A DNA stretch of 20,994 bases from Pelotomaculum sp. UBA5255 (GTDB lineage Bacteria > Bacillota > Desulfotomaculia > Desulfotomaculales > Pelotomaculaceae). Made by a program: the position numbers and the translations under genes. The number at the start of each line of letters is the position of its first letter. The stretch's first letter is position 1. The stretch is from NCBI GenBank assembly GCA_002408725.1, contig DHTR01000078.1, positions 7,830 to 28,823 of the forward strand. Direction: 5' to 3'. Shown one piece after another: positions 14,811 through 20,994 of the stretch. Under the pieces are notes generated by a model. That model was not told the origin of the DNA and did not search any database. It worked only from the letters and a program-made list of their open reading frames with translations.

Positions 14811-15896
14811 ATGAATACAATATTCGATCCGGCTTCCCTGGTGCGGGAAGATATCAAAACACTTGTACCCTATGATGCACCATATTATGCGTCCGTGACT
14901 AAGCTTGACGCCAACGAAAACCCTTATCCATTTCCAGCCGGGGTAATGGCCCGGATTTATGAAGAAATGAGCACCCTGGATTTTAACCGGTACCCCGACC
15001 CCATGTCGGTAAAACTACGGGAGCGTTTGGCCGTCTATACCGGGGTTAGCCCGGACAAGATCATGGTGGGAAACGGCTCGGATGAGCTCATCCTGAGTAT
15101 AATGTTGACCTATGGAACCGGGGCAAAAATTGCCGTGGCCACCCCGACTTTCGCCATGTATGGCCTGCAAGGGCGAATCGCAGGCGCTGAAATGATCGAT
15201 GTGCCACGTTTAGGAGATTTTCAAATTGACGCAGCTGCGCTAAAACGGGCAGCGGACTTACCGGGTGTCAAAATTGTTTTTATCTGTACGCCAAACAATC
15301 CAACCGGGAACATTGTGCCCAGGGATGTGACTGAAGACATTATCCGGCACACAAACTCAATCGTAGTGGTGGACGAGGCTTACGGCGAGTTCGGAGGGGA
15401 CTCCTGCATTCCCCTGCTGGACCGTTATCCCAATCTTATTGTGCTGCGCACTTTTTCCAAGGCCTTTGGCCTGGCTGGGCTGAGGGTGGGCTACCTCCTG
15501 GCGGGCCGCTCCATTATCAGCGGTTTGTTGAAAGTAAAGCAACCCTTTAATTTAAATGCCTTTTCCCAAACGGCTGCCCGGGTGGTGATGGAAAACCTGC
15601 AGCCTTTCCAGGAAAGAGTCGGGAAAATCCTGGAGGAAAGGGACCGGTTCTTTTCGGAACTTTCAGCGGTGCCAGGTGTGGAGACTTTCCCCACCCAGGC
15701 TAACTTTGTCCTTTTCCGGACTCCCCTGCCGGCTCAAGAGGTATACAGCGGCCTTTTAAAGCGCGGCTTGTTAATCCGGAGCATGGAAAGTCCTGCTCTA
15801 AACCGTTGCCTGCGGGTTTCAGTGGGAACAGCGGAAGAGAACAAACTTTTTCTTGAAAAACTTTGTGAAATCTTAGCACAGACATCTTTGGGGTAA
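14811..15896 (+). CDS. hisC: Histidinol-phosphate aminotransferase
   Basis: This PLP enzyme transfers an amino group from glutamate to imidazole acetol phosphate, giving histidinol phosphate. From ATG 14811 it has 361 residues. Lys217 in TFSKAFGLAGLRVGY is the PLP-binding lysine, the PNNPTGN motif (161-167) and the acidic VDEAYGEF (188-194) bind cofactor, and LDANENPYPFP (32-42) is the usual N-terminal strand. ATG 14775 is possible but would overlap hisD by 32 bases, and the AAAGGGG ribosome site (14792-14798) fits 14811 better. It starts four bases after hisD. Confidence 0.95.
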   Translation: MNTIFDPASLVREDIKTLVPYDAPYYASVTKLDANENPYPFPAGVMARIYEEMSTLDFNRYPDPMSVKLRERLAVYTGVSPDKIMVGNGSDELILSIMLTYGTGAKIAVATPTFAMYGLQGRIAGAEMIDVPRLGDFQIDAAALKRAADLPGVKIVFICTPNNPTGNIVPRDVTEDIIRHTNSIVVVDEAYGEFGGDSCIPLLDRYPNLIVLRTFSKAFGLAGLRVGYLLAGRSIISGLLKVKQPFNLNAFSQTAARVVMENLQPFQERVGKILEERDRFFSELSAVPGVETFPTQANFVLFRTPLPAQEVYSGLLKRGLLIRSMESPALNRCLRVSVGTAEENKLFLEKLCEILAQTSLG

Positions 15897-15950
15897 GATA
15901 GTATTTCAGCTGATTAAAGACAGATTAAAATAAATTATGAGGTGATGGAA

Positions 15951-16538
15951 ATGTCTGAAACACGTACGGGTATGGTCAGCCGCAAGACAAAAGAGACTGA
16001 AGTAAACGTTACGCTGGATCTTGACGGAACCGGGGTATCCTGGATTAGTACCGGTCAACCCTTTATCGACCATATGCTTCAGCTCTTTTCAAAGCATTCC
16101 TCCTTTAACCTGGAATTGACGGCCAGGGGGGACCTGGCTGTGGACGGCCACCACACTGTTGAGGACTCCGGCATGTGCCTGGGCACGGCACTTAGCAGGG
16201 CTCTTGGCGAGAAGCAGGGGATTAACCGCTTTGGGCACGCCGTGGTCCCGATGGACGACGCCCTTATTATGGCCGTGGTGGATTTGAGCGGACGGAGTTA
16301 TCTGGCCTTTGACGCGCAGATGACCTCCCCCAGGCTTGGAGAATTTGACACCGAGTTGGTCGAGGAATTCCTGCGGGCGATGGTTGCCAACGGTGACTTC
16401 AACCTGCACATCCGCCAGCTTGCCGGCAAAAACACGCACCACGTCATTGAAGCGATCTTTAAGGCACTGGCCCTTGCTTTAAAGCAGGCAACTGCCATTA
16501 CGGGCGAGGGAGTACCCTCTACCAAGGGAGTTCTGTAA
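15951..16538 (+). CDS. hisB: Imidazoleglycerol-phosphate dehydratase
   Basis: It dehydrates IGP to imidazole acetol phosphate in a manganese-dependent reaction. At 195 residues it is the monofunctional form without a phosphatase domain. The two metal-binding repeats are visible: HHTVED at 67-72 and a HHVIEAIFKALALAL segment near the C-terminus, with the FIDHMLQLFSKHS helix at 38-50. ATG 15951 is chosen because GAGGTGAT (15939-15946) serves as its ribosome site; the earlier in-frame GTG 15942 and ATG 15945 lie inside that site. Its substrate IGP is the product of HisH-HisF, which are both broken here. Confidence 0.95.
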   Translation: MSETRTGMVSRKTKETEVNVTLDLDGTGVSWISTGQPFIDHMLQLFSKHSSFNLELTARGDLAVDGHHTVEDSGMCLGTALSRALGEKQGINRFGHAVVPMDDALIMAVVDLSGRSYLAFDAQMTSPRLGEFDTELVEEFLRAMVANGDFNLHIRQLAGKNTHHVIEAIFKALALALKQATAITGEGVPSTKGVL

Positions 16539-16640
16539 CGATACCAGGGACGTGGTAGCGCCAGGCAAATATAAAAATCACTGGAGATCCATGCTGCTGA
16601 TGCGGTCAGCAGTGAATCAAAATTGGAGAAACTTTCCCCC

Positions 16641-16754
16641 GGCATCTGCCTGGGGCAGCAGCTACTTTTTGAAGTCAGTGTCTAGTTTAATCCGGATAAA
16701 AGCAGCGTCCTGGGTCTCAATATTTTAGAAAACTTTGGGAGGATGGTTGAAAAA
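16641..16754 (+). pseudogene. hisH: Degraded remnant of hisH, glutaminase subunit of IGP synthase
   Basis: The canonical hisH slot between hisB and hisA holds only 216 bases instead of about 600. One frame reads GICLGQQLLFEVSV, then a TAG stop (16683-16685), then FNPDKSSVLGLNILENFGRM and VEK. The first part is the HisH nucleophile elbow GICLGxQLLFE with its Cys. The second is the HisH C-terminus, which in the family reads QFHPEKSxxLGLxILxNFG. The stop sits where the Gln of QFHP belongs (CAG to TAG) and the catalytic His codon is AAT (Asn). The N-terminal half and roughly 100 central residues are deleted. A TAA at 16572-16574 closes the frame upstream, and 16575-16640 shows no clear similarity. 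The remnant runs in frame into hisA without its own stop, so it is certainly not a working amidotransferase. Confidence 0.85.
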
Positions 16755-17507
16755 ATGTTAATTATCCCGGCGATTGACCTGCGTGAGGGGAAGTGCGTGC
16801 GCCTGGTGGAAGGGCGGCTGGATCAGGAGACCGTCTATTCCGACGAACCGGTGACCATGGCAGCCCTGTGGCAGGCGCAAGGAGCCCGGATGCTGCATGT
16901 TGTAGATCTGGACGGCGCCTTTTCAGGGACTCCCAAGAACATCGAAGTCATCAAGGAAATTCTGGCCGCTGTCGACATTCCCATCCAGGTGGGCGGTGGG
17001 ATTCGGAGCATGGAAACAGTAGAAAACCTGCTGGGTTTGGGTGCGGCCAGAGTTATCCTGGGCACAGTGGCCATCTTAAAACCCGAGCTTGTCTCCGAGG
17101 CCTGTGCCAGGTACGGGGATGCTGTACTGGTGGGAATTGACGGGAGGAACGGCCGGGTTGCTATTGAGGGCTGGGGACTAATTGCTGACAAGGGAACAGT
17201 TGAGCTGGCCCTGGAAATGAAGGAACTCGGTGTTCAAAGAGTTGTCTTTACCGATGTCCGAAGAGATGGTACTCTCAAGGGACCAAACCTGGAGGCAACC
17301 GGGGAACTTGCCCGGGCCACCGGCTTGAAGGTGATTGCCTCCGGAGGGGTCTCCACTGCCGGGGATCTCATCTCGCTGAAGAGAATGGAGGATCTGGGCG
17401 TGGACTCCGTCATTATGGGAAAGGCCTTATACTCAGGGGCTGTTAGCCTGAAAGAGGCCCTGGCCATAGCGGAAGGGACGGCGGAGGTTGAGGGGCAAGC
17501 GCTGTAA
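16755..17507 (+). CDS. hisA: ProFAR isomerase (phosphoribosylformimino-AICAR-phosphate isomerase)
   Basis: It isomerises ProFAR to PRFAR, the substrate of HisF. From ATG 16755 the protein has 250 residues and starts MLIIPAIDLREGKCVRLVEG, with catalytic Asp8. GGGIRSMETVENLL and ASGGVS are the two phosphate-binding loops of the TIM barrel, GIDGRNGRVAIEGW (128-141) and FTDVRRDGTLKGPN (165-178) carry the second catalytic acid region. ATG 16743 is in frame but lies in the hisH remnant and touches GGGAGG (16737-16742), which spaces correctly for 16755. All expected active-site segments are intact, though its product has no local enzyme to use it. Confidence 0.95.
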   Translation: MLIIPAIDLREGKCVRLVEGRLDQETVYSDEPVTMAALWQAQGARMLHVVDLDGAFSGTPKNIEVIKEILAAVDIPIQVGGGIRSMETVENLLGLGAARVILGTVAILKPELVSEACARYGDAVLVGIDGRNGRVAIEGWGLIADKGTVELALEMKELGVQRVVFTDVRRDGTLKGPNLEATGELARATGLKVIASGGVSTAGDLISLKRMEDLGVDSVIMGKALYSGAVSLKEALAIAEGTAEVEGQAL

Positions 17508-17612
17508 AAAAGAATCACTCCTTGCCTGAATGTTAAGGCAATTCATTGGCACGGCACTTTGGTCACGGGTAAGTCAGGTATAGATGTAAAATATTGGAGG
17601 TATTATTTATCC
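17508..17612 (+). pseudogene. hisF: Remnant of hisF, cyclase subunit of IGP synthase
   Basis: Directly after the hisA stop the frame reads KRITPCLNVKAI (17508-17543), which matches the diagnostic HisF N-terminus (MLA)KRIIPCLDVK at almost every position. The start codon is gone and only 35 codons remain of about 250. The following 'VTGKSGIDVKYW' (about 17559-17594) may be a scrap of the central HisF segment GGRKPTGIDAVEW, which would imply one large internal deletion; that part is tentative. The frame stays open into hisI with no stop. The hisI ribosome site TGGAGG lies inside it. The position between hisA and hisI is exactly where hisF sits in complete operons. Confidence 0.75.
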
Positions 17613-18002
17613 ATGTCATTTGATGCGGGCAGCTTAAAATATAGCGAAGCAGGGCTGATTCCGGCCATCGTCCAGGACGTCGCCACCGATGTCGTGCTGA
17701 TGCTGGCCTACATGAACAAAGAAGCCGTAGAAAAGACCCTGGCCACGGGTGAGACCTGGTTCTGGAGCCGCAGTCGCCAGGAATTTTGGCACAAAGGCGC
17801 CACCTCGGGCAACGTCCAGAGGGTTCAGGAAATCCTGTACGACTGCGACCGGGATACCTTACTGGTGAAGGTGGAGCAGCGGGGTGCGGCCTGTCACGAG
17901 GGCTATTTTTCCTGTTTTCACTACAAGGTTGAATCGGATGGTAACGTCACAGTGGTAGGGGAGAGACTGTTTGACCCGGAACAGGTTTACGGCAAGAAGT
18001 AA
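17613..18002 (+). CDS. hisI: Phosphoribosyl-AMP cyclohydrolase
   Basis: It opens the purine ring of PR-AMP, the third step of histidine synthesis. The 129-residue protein starts at ATG 17613 (MSFDAGSLKYSEAGLIPAIVQD), behind GGAGG at 17597-17601. Family landmarks are LMLAYMN (29-35), TWFWSRSRQEFWHKGATSGN (48-67) and the metal-binding YDCDRDT with Cys78, Cys94 and Cys101 in GAACHEGYFSCF. It is the stand-alone form. The HisE pyrophosphohydrolase domain, sometimes fused to the C-terminus or encoded next, is missing here. A longer in-frame TTG start at 17559 lies within the hisF remnant and lacks a ribosome site. Confidence 0.95.
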   Translation: MSFDAGSLKYSEAGLIPAIVQDVATDVVLMLAYMNKEAVEKTLATGETWFWSRSRQEFWHKGATSGNVQRVQEILYDCDRDTLLVKVEQRGAACHEGYFSCFHYKVESDGNVTVVGERLFDPEQVYGKK

Positions 18003-18308
18003 AAAGACATGATTAAAAGAAAAACGACCGTTTTAGAATATGGGCCGCCTGGATCCGGAACTGTGCCCGTTGACATAGAAATGCGACATACTCAGCCAGC
18101 AACCTTGACCGCCCTGACCGGGCGGTTTTACGTGGATCCAGTTAATTGCTACAAGATGATTCCTGCCTTTTCCAGGTTGAAGGATTTGCGGTTTTTTTTT
18201 AGAATCTTTATGATCAAGATAAGTAGCTGCATAACAGTACCAATATAAAAAATGCGAGGGACTATTCTTTCCTGCAGGTGCGGGTTAATAGTATAACAGG
18301 AGGACCGG
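18003..18308 (+). other. Non-coding gap between hisI and pcrA
   Basis: This 306-base stretch holds the his operon terminator (18108-18129) and a later run of nine T (18190-18198) behind only a weak stem. The rest is AT-rich, with the pcrA ribosome site AGGAGG at 18299-18304. I see no hisE, no RNA gene and no convincing promoter. An open frame of 79 codons at 18009-18248 is not supported as a gene. Confidence 0.6.
18108..18129 (+). terminator. Intrinsic terminator of the his operon
   Basis: CCGCCC (18109-18114) pairs with GGGCGG (18120-18125), extended by A18108-T18126, around the loop TGACC and followed by TTTT. It lies about 105 bases after hisI. Confidence 0.75.
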
Positions 18309-20486
18309 ATGGAATTACTATCCCAACTGAACCCCGACCAGATCAAGGCTGTAACCTACGGTGAAGGCCCGCTTCTGGTGCTGGCCGGGGCAGGCAGTGG
18401 CAAGACCCGGGTACTGACGACCCGTGTCGCCTACCTTTTAAAAAACCTGGGGATATCACCCCATCAGATTATGGCGATCACCTTTACCAATAAGGCCGCC
18501 CTGGAAATGCGGGAGCGGGTCGAGGAGCTGGTTCCGGAAGTGGCCCGCGACCTCTGGATCTGCACTTTCCACGCCGCCTGCCTGCGTATTTTGAGGCGAC
18601 AGGAAGCGTTTTTCGGGCGGGACCGCAATTTTGTAATTTATGACGCCGACGACCAGTTGACCGTGGTCAAGGACTGCATTAAAGAACTTAATCTAGATGA
18701 CCGTAAATACCCGCCCCGGGCTGTGGCGGCAGCGATTTCCCAGTCCAAGAACCAGCTTTGGGATGCCGCAGACTTCGAGCGCAACGCCTATGACAACTTC
18801 TCCCGGATTGTCTCCGAAGTGTACAAGATCTACCAGGATAAGTTGCGCAGGAATAACGCGGTGGATTTTGACGACCTGATTTTTTTAACCGTTAGACTGT
18901 TTCAGAACTACCCACAGGTTCTTGCCTATTACCAAAACCGCTTTCATCACATCCTGGTGGATGAATACCAGGACACCAACCACGCCCAGTATGTTCTGGT
19001 CAACATGCTGGCGGGCGTCCACCGCAATTTATGTGCGGTGGGGGATCCCGACCAGGGTATTTACAGCTGGCGTGGGGCGGACATTAAAAACATCTTGAAT
19101 TTTGAAAGGGACTACCCCGAGGGCGGCGTCATCAAGCTGGAGCAAAACTATCGTTCTACAGGTTCTATCCTGGAGGCCGCCAACCACTTGATCCGGAACA
19201 ACGCCAACCGGAAGGATAAACGCCTCTGGACCGCCGCAGGCCAGGGTCTCCCCCTGGTCCAATATTTCGGTGAAAACGAGCATGCCGAGGCGGATTTTGT
19301 GGCTGGCCGCATTCTACGCTTGAGAGAGCGGGAACAAAAGCAGTACCGGGATTTTGCCGTGCTTTACCGGACCCACGCCCAGTCGCGGGTTGTTGAGGAA
19401 AGTTTTACCCGGGCAGGTTTACCGTATAAGATTATCGGGGGGCAAAGGTTCTACGAGCGCAAGGAGATCAAGGATGTAATGGCCTATTTGAAGCTGATCC
19501 TGAACCCCCACGACGCGGTCAGCCTGGGCCGGATTGTGAATATTCCCAGGCGCGGCATCGGCCCGGCATCGTTCCAAAAGATCATGGCCTTTGCTCTGGA
19601 AAACGGGATTAACCCGGTTGAAGCGCTGGAGAGGACGGAAGAAATACCCGGGCTTTCGGCCAGGGTAAGGGCCGGGAGCGCTGCCCTGGGGGCGCTGATC
19701 CGAAAATTATCGGGGGAATCCGAAAGCCTGGGCGTTACAGACCTGACCCGCGCACTCCTGGAGCAGACCGGCTACCGTCAAGAACTATTGAATGAGAACA
19801 CGGTGGAGTCGCGGACCAGGCTGGAAATCCTGGACGAATTCATTTCCGGCGCTGTGGAGTTCGACCGGAAGGCTGAGGAAAAGGGCCTGAGAAGTTTCCT
19901 GGAGAACATTGCCCTGGTTTCAGACCTGGATAAGTATGAAGAGGATGCGGACCAGGTGGTTCTGATGACGCTGCACAGCGCCAAAGGGCTTGAATTCCCG
20001 GTGGTGTTTTTGATTGGCCTGGAGGAAAGTGTGTTCCCCCACTCACGGTCCCTGCTGGACCCCGGCGAGTTAGAGGAGGAGCGCAGGCTCTGCTACGTAG
20101 GTGTAACCAGGGCCAAGGAGAGGCTCTACCTTGCTCACTGTTGGAAGCGGACCTTGTACGGGGTCGAGCGTTATAACAAGCCTTCCCGCTTTTTCGAAGA
20201 GATTCCGCCACATTTGCTGAGCTCCGACGACTTCTTAGCTGAAGCCGGACGCCCGGCGGGAAAGACGACCATAAGCAAAACTCCCGGGCACCAGGTGAAG
20301 GCAGTTGAACAATTCATCCTGGGTGAAAAAATCCAACACAGCAAGTGGGGCGTTGGTGTGATCGTAGGTGTTCAGGGCAAGGGCGAAGATGCTGAATACA
20401 AGGTGGCTTTCCCCGAGCAGGGCATCAAGGTTCTTTTAGCCCGATACGCACCGCTGGAGAGACCCACAGAGGTGAAAATCACCTGA
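18309..20486 (+). CDS. pcrA: ATP-dependent DNA helicase PcrA (UvrD/Rep family, SF1A)
   Basis: This 3'-to-5' helicase acts in replication, repair and removal of obstacles from DNA. The 725 residues match PcrA. Motifs in order are: Q-motif LNPDQIKAV (7-15), Walker A GAGSGKT (27-33), Ia AITFTNKAA, II VDEYQDT (217-223), III GDPDQGIYSWRGAD (245-258), IV LEQNYRST, V MTLHSAKGLEFPVVFLIGLEE, and VI RRLCYVGVTRAKERLYL. The C-terminus carries the Tudor/KOW-like domain (HSKWGVGVIVGV...AFPEQGIKVLLARYAPLE) known in PcrA/UvrD to touch RNA polymerase. ATG 18309 has a strong AGGAGG site. ligA, often its next neighbour in Firmicutes, is not here. It is functionally unrelated to the his operon. Confidence 0.97.
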   Translation: MELLSQLNPDQIKAVTYGEGPLLVLAGAGSGKTRVLTTRVAYLLKNLGISPHQIMAITFTNKAALEMRERVEELVPEVARDLWICTFHAACLRILRRQEAFFGRDRNFVIYDADDQLTVVKDCIKELNLDDRKYPPRAVAAAISQSKNQLWDAADFERNAYDNFSRIVSEVYKIYQDKLRRNNAVDFDDLIFLTVRLFQNYPQVLAYYQNRFHHILVDEYQDTNHAQYVLVNMLAGVHRNLCAVGDPDQGIYSWRGADIKNILNFERDYPEGGVIKLEQNYRSTGSILEAANHLIRNNANRKDKRLWTAAGQGLPLVQYFGENEHAEADFVAGRILRLREREQKQYRDFAVLYRTHAQSRVVEESFTRAGLPYKIIGGQRFYERKEIKDVMAYLKLILNPHDAVSLGRIVNIPRRGIGPASFQKIMAFALENGINPVEALERTEEIPGLSARVRAGSAALGALIRKLSGESESLGVTDLTRALLEQTGYRQELLNENTVESRTRLEILDEFISGAVEFDRKAEEKGLRSFLENIALVSDLDKYEEDADQVVLMTLHSAKGLEFPVVFLIGLEESVFPHSRSLLDPGELEEERRLCYVGVTRAKERLYLAHCWKRTLYGVERYNKPSRFFEEIPPHLLSSDDFLAEAGRPAGKTTISKTPGHQVKAVEQFILGEKIQHSKWGVGVIVGVQGKGEDAEYKVAFPEQGIKVLLARYAPLERPTEVKIT

Positions 20487-20487
20487 T

Positions 20488-20538
20488 TCAAATAACTTAG
20501 TAATTCGGTACCCGGTACCTAAATATTAAGTTATTTGA
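20488..20538 (+). repeat. Long inverted repeat downstream of pcrA
   Basis: TCAAATAACTTA (20488-20499) and TAAGTTATTTGA (20527-20538) are perfect 12-base inverted arms. Between them two GGTACC palindromes (20507-20512 and 20514-20519) are separated by one C, and can form an inner hairpin, GGTAC-CCG-GTACC. No T run follows, so it is not a textbook terminator. It begins two bases after the pcrA stop and could be an mRNA 3'-end stabiliser, a bidirectional terminator with poor tails, or a protein binding site. Confidence 0.7.
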
Positions 20539-20565
20539 GATTGCGGGTTGTATTTCAATTGAACA

Positions 20566-20581
20566 CGGCGCTTTAGCGCCG
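20566..20581 (+). repeat. Short GC hairpin in the pcrA-amj gap
   Basis: CGGCGC (20566-20571) pairs with GCGCCG (20576-20581) around TTTA. No T run follows. Its role is unknown. Confidence 0.4.
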
Positions 20582-20703
20582 GATTGCACGGCTCAAAGGT
20601 ATAAATGCATATTCAGGGCAGCATGTAAGGTTTGGGCATTGTTTAATGCTTGGTTTTTCCTTAATGGGAAATAATATAGATTAACCGGTATCTCGGAGGA
20701 ATT

Positions 20704-20994
20704 ATGGAGCGACTCCTGATTGTCGCCGCACTTACTGTAGTTATCCATATGATCAATACTTTGATCTATGCGGTCCGTATTTCCGGAGTGCGCACACAAC
20801 GGCTGGCCACCGCTTTTTCCCTTTTCAACGTGATTTTTCTTCTGGCCAGCACCGCCAACAGCATTCAGGGCTTCCTTCTGGCTTCCATTGTAGAGAAAGC
20901 CATCAAGGCCAGCCAGGTTCAGGTGGGGATTCCCATGCCGCTGGAGCAGTTGGTTGATCATCCGGCTTACCTTGAACAACTGGCGCAGCTTGAC
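20704..20994 (+). CDS. amj: Amj-type lipid II flippase, N-terminal part (cut by window edge)
   Basis: Amj (YdaH in Bacillus subtilis) is a membrane protein that flips lipid II across the membrane for peptidoglycan synthesis and can replace MurJ. The visible 97 codons begin MERLLIVAALTVVIHMINTL and IYAVRISGVRTQRLATAFSL, then FNVIFLLASTANSIQGFLLA. The VIHMxxTLxYAVRxxGxRT pattern is, as I recall it, typical of the family. Two hydrophobic helices, near residues 3-25 and 37-60, are evident. ATG 20704 follows GGAGGA at 20695-20700. The reading frame is open to the edge; the complete protein is normally about 260-270 residues. Confidence 0.8.
   Translation, partial: MERLLIVAALTVVIHMINTLIYAVRISGVRTQRLATAFSLFNVIFLLASTANSIQGFLLASIVEKAIKASQVQVGIPMPLEQLVDHPAYLEQLAQLD

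Noticed and set aside
16539..16640. Possible HisH N-terminal fragments before the nucleophile segment (for example 'DVVAPG' in another frame)
   Set aside because: The similarity is too short and in a different frame from the clear remnant; it could be chance.
18009..18248. 79-codon open frame after hisI
   Set aside because: No ribosome site, it contains the his operon terminator stem, and the product resembles nothing, including HisE.
20593..20979. 128-codon open frame on the minus strand at the right edge
   Set aside because: It is antisense to the amj start and its upstream gap; the + strand frame has a good ribosome site and family motifs.
1..20994. tRNA or rRNA genes, CRISPR arrays, insertion sequences and phage genes
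   Set aside because: None was seen; the window is a chromosomal biosynthetic region with one gene direction throughout.

Overview
The window reads as one strand of a bacterial chromosome, with every gene on the + strand. It suggests a Gram-positive Firmicute of the clostridial/Peptococcaceae type (Desulfotomaculum or Pelotomaculum-like). Reasons: strong AGGAGG-type ribosome sites, GTG and TTG starts, GC-rich genes with AT-rich gaps, a YerC regulator, an Amj-type flippase, an Fe-S PurF with a propeptide, and a ykkC-family riboswitch ahead of purine genes. The genus is inference.

Layout. (1) 137-853: a membrane-anchored envelope protein of unknown function, closed by a terminator. (2) 914-3075: a promoter, then hpt and guaA, for purine salvage and GMP synthesis. 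(3) 3076-3689: a 614-base non-coding stretch holding the guaA terminator, a promoter, and a riboswitch of the ykkC subtype-2 (PRPP-sensing) kind fused to a strong intrinsic terminator. (4) 3690-12845: a purine operon in the order purE-purB-purC-purF-purM-purN-purH-purD. purK and the FGAM synthetase genes purS/purQ/purL are absent from their usual places. (5) 12896-18129: a terminator, the TrpR-family regulator yerC, then hisD-hisC-hisB-[hisH remnant]-hisA-[hisF remnant]-hisI and a terminator. (6) 18309-20486: the PcrA helicase, followed by a long inverted repeat. (7) 20704 to the edge: the start of an Amj lipid II flippase gene.

How the genes fit together. PRPP is the shared precursor of the purine and histidine pathways, and the leader of the purine operon appears to sense it. 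Imidazole glycerol phosphate synthase (HisH+HisF) normally returns AICAR from histidine synthesis to PurH. In this window exactly those two genes are reduced to short degraded remnants, each in its canonical operon slot, while their neighbours look intact. The hisH remnant keeps the nucleophile elbow and the C-terminus in one frame, but the Gln and His codons of the catalytic QFHP motif appear as a stop codon and Asn. This is the most notable observation here, followed by the riboswitch.
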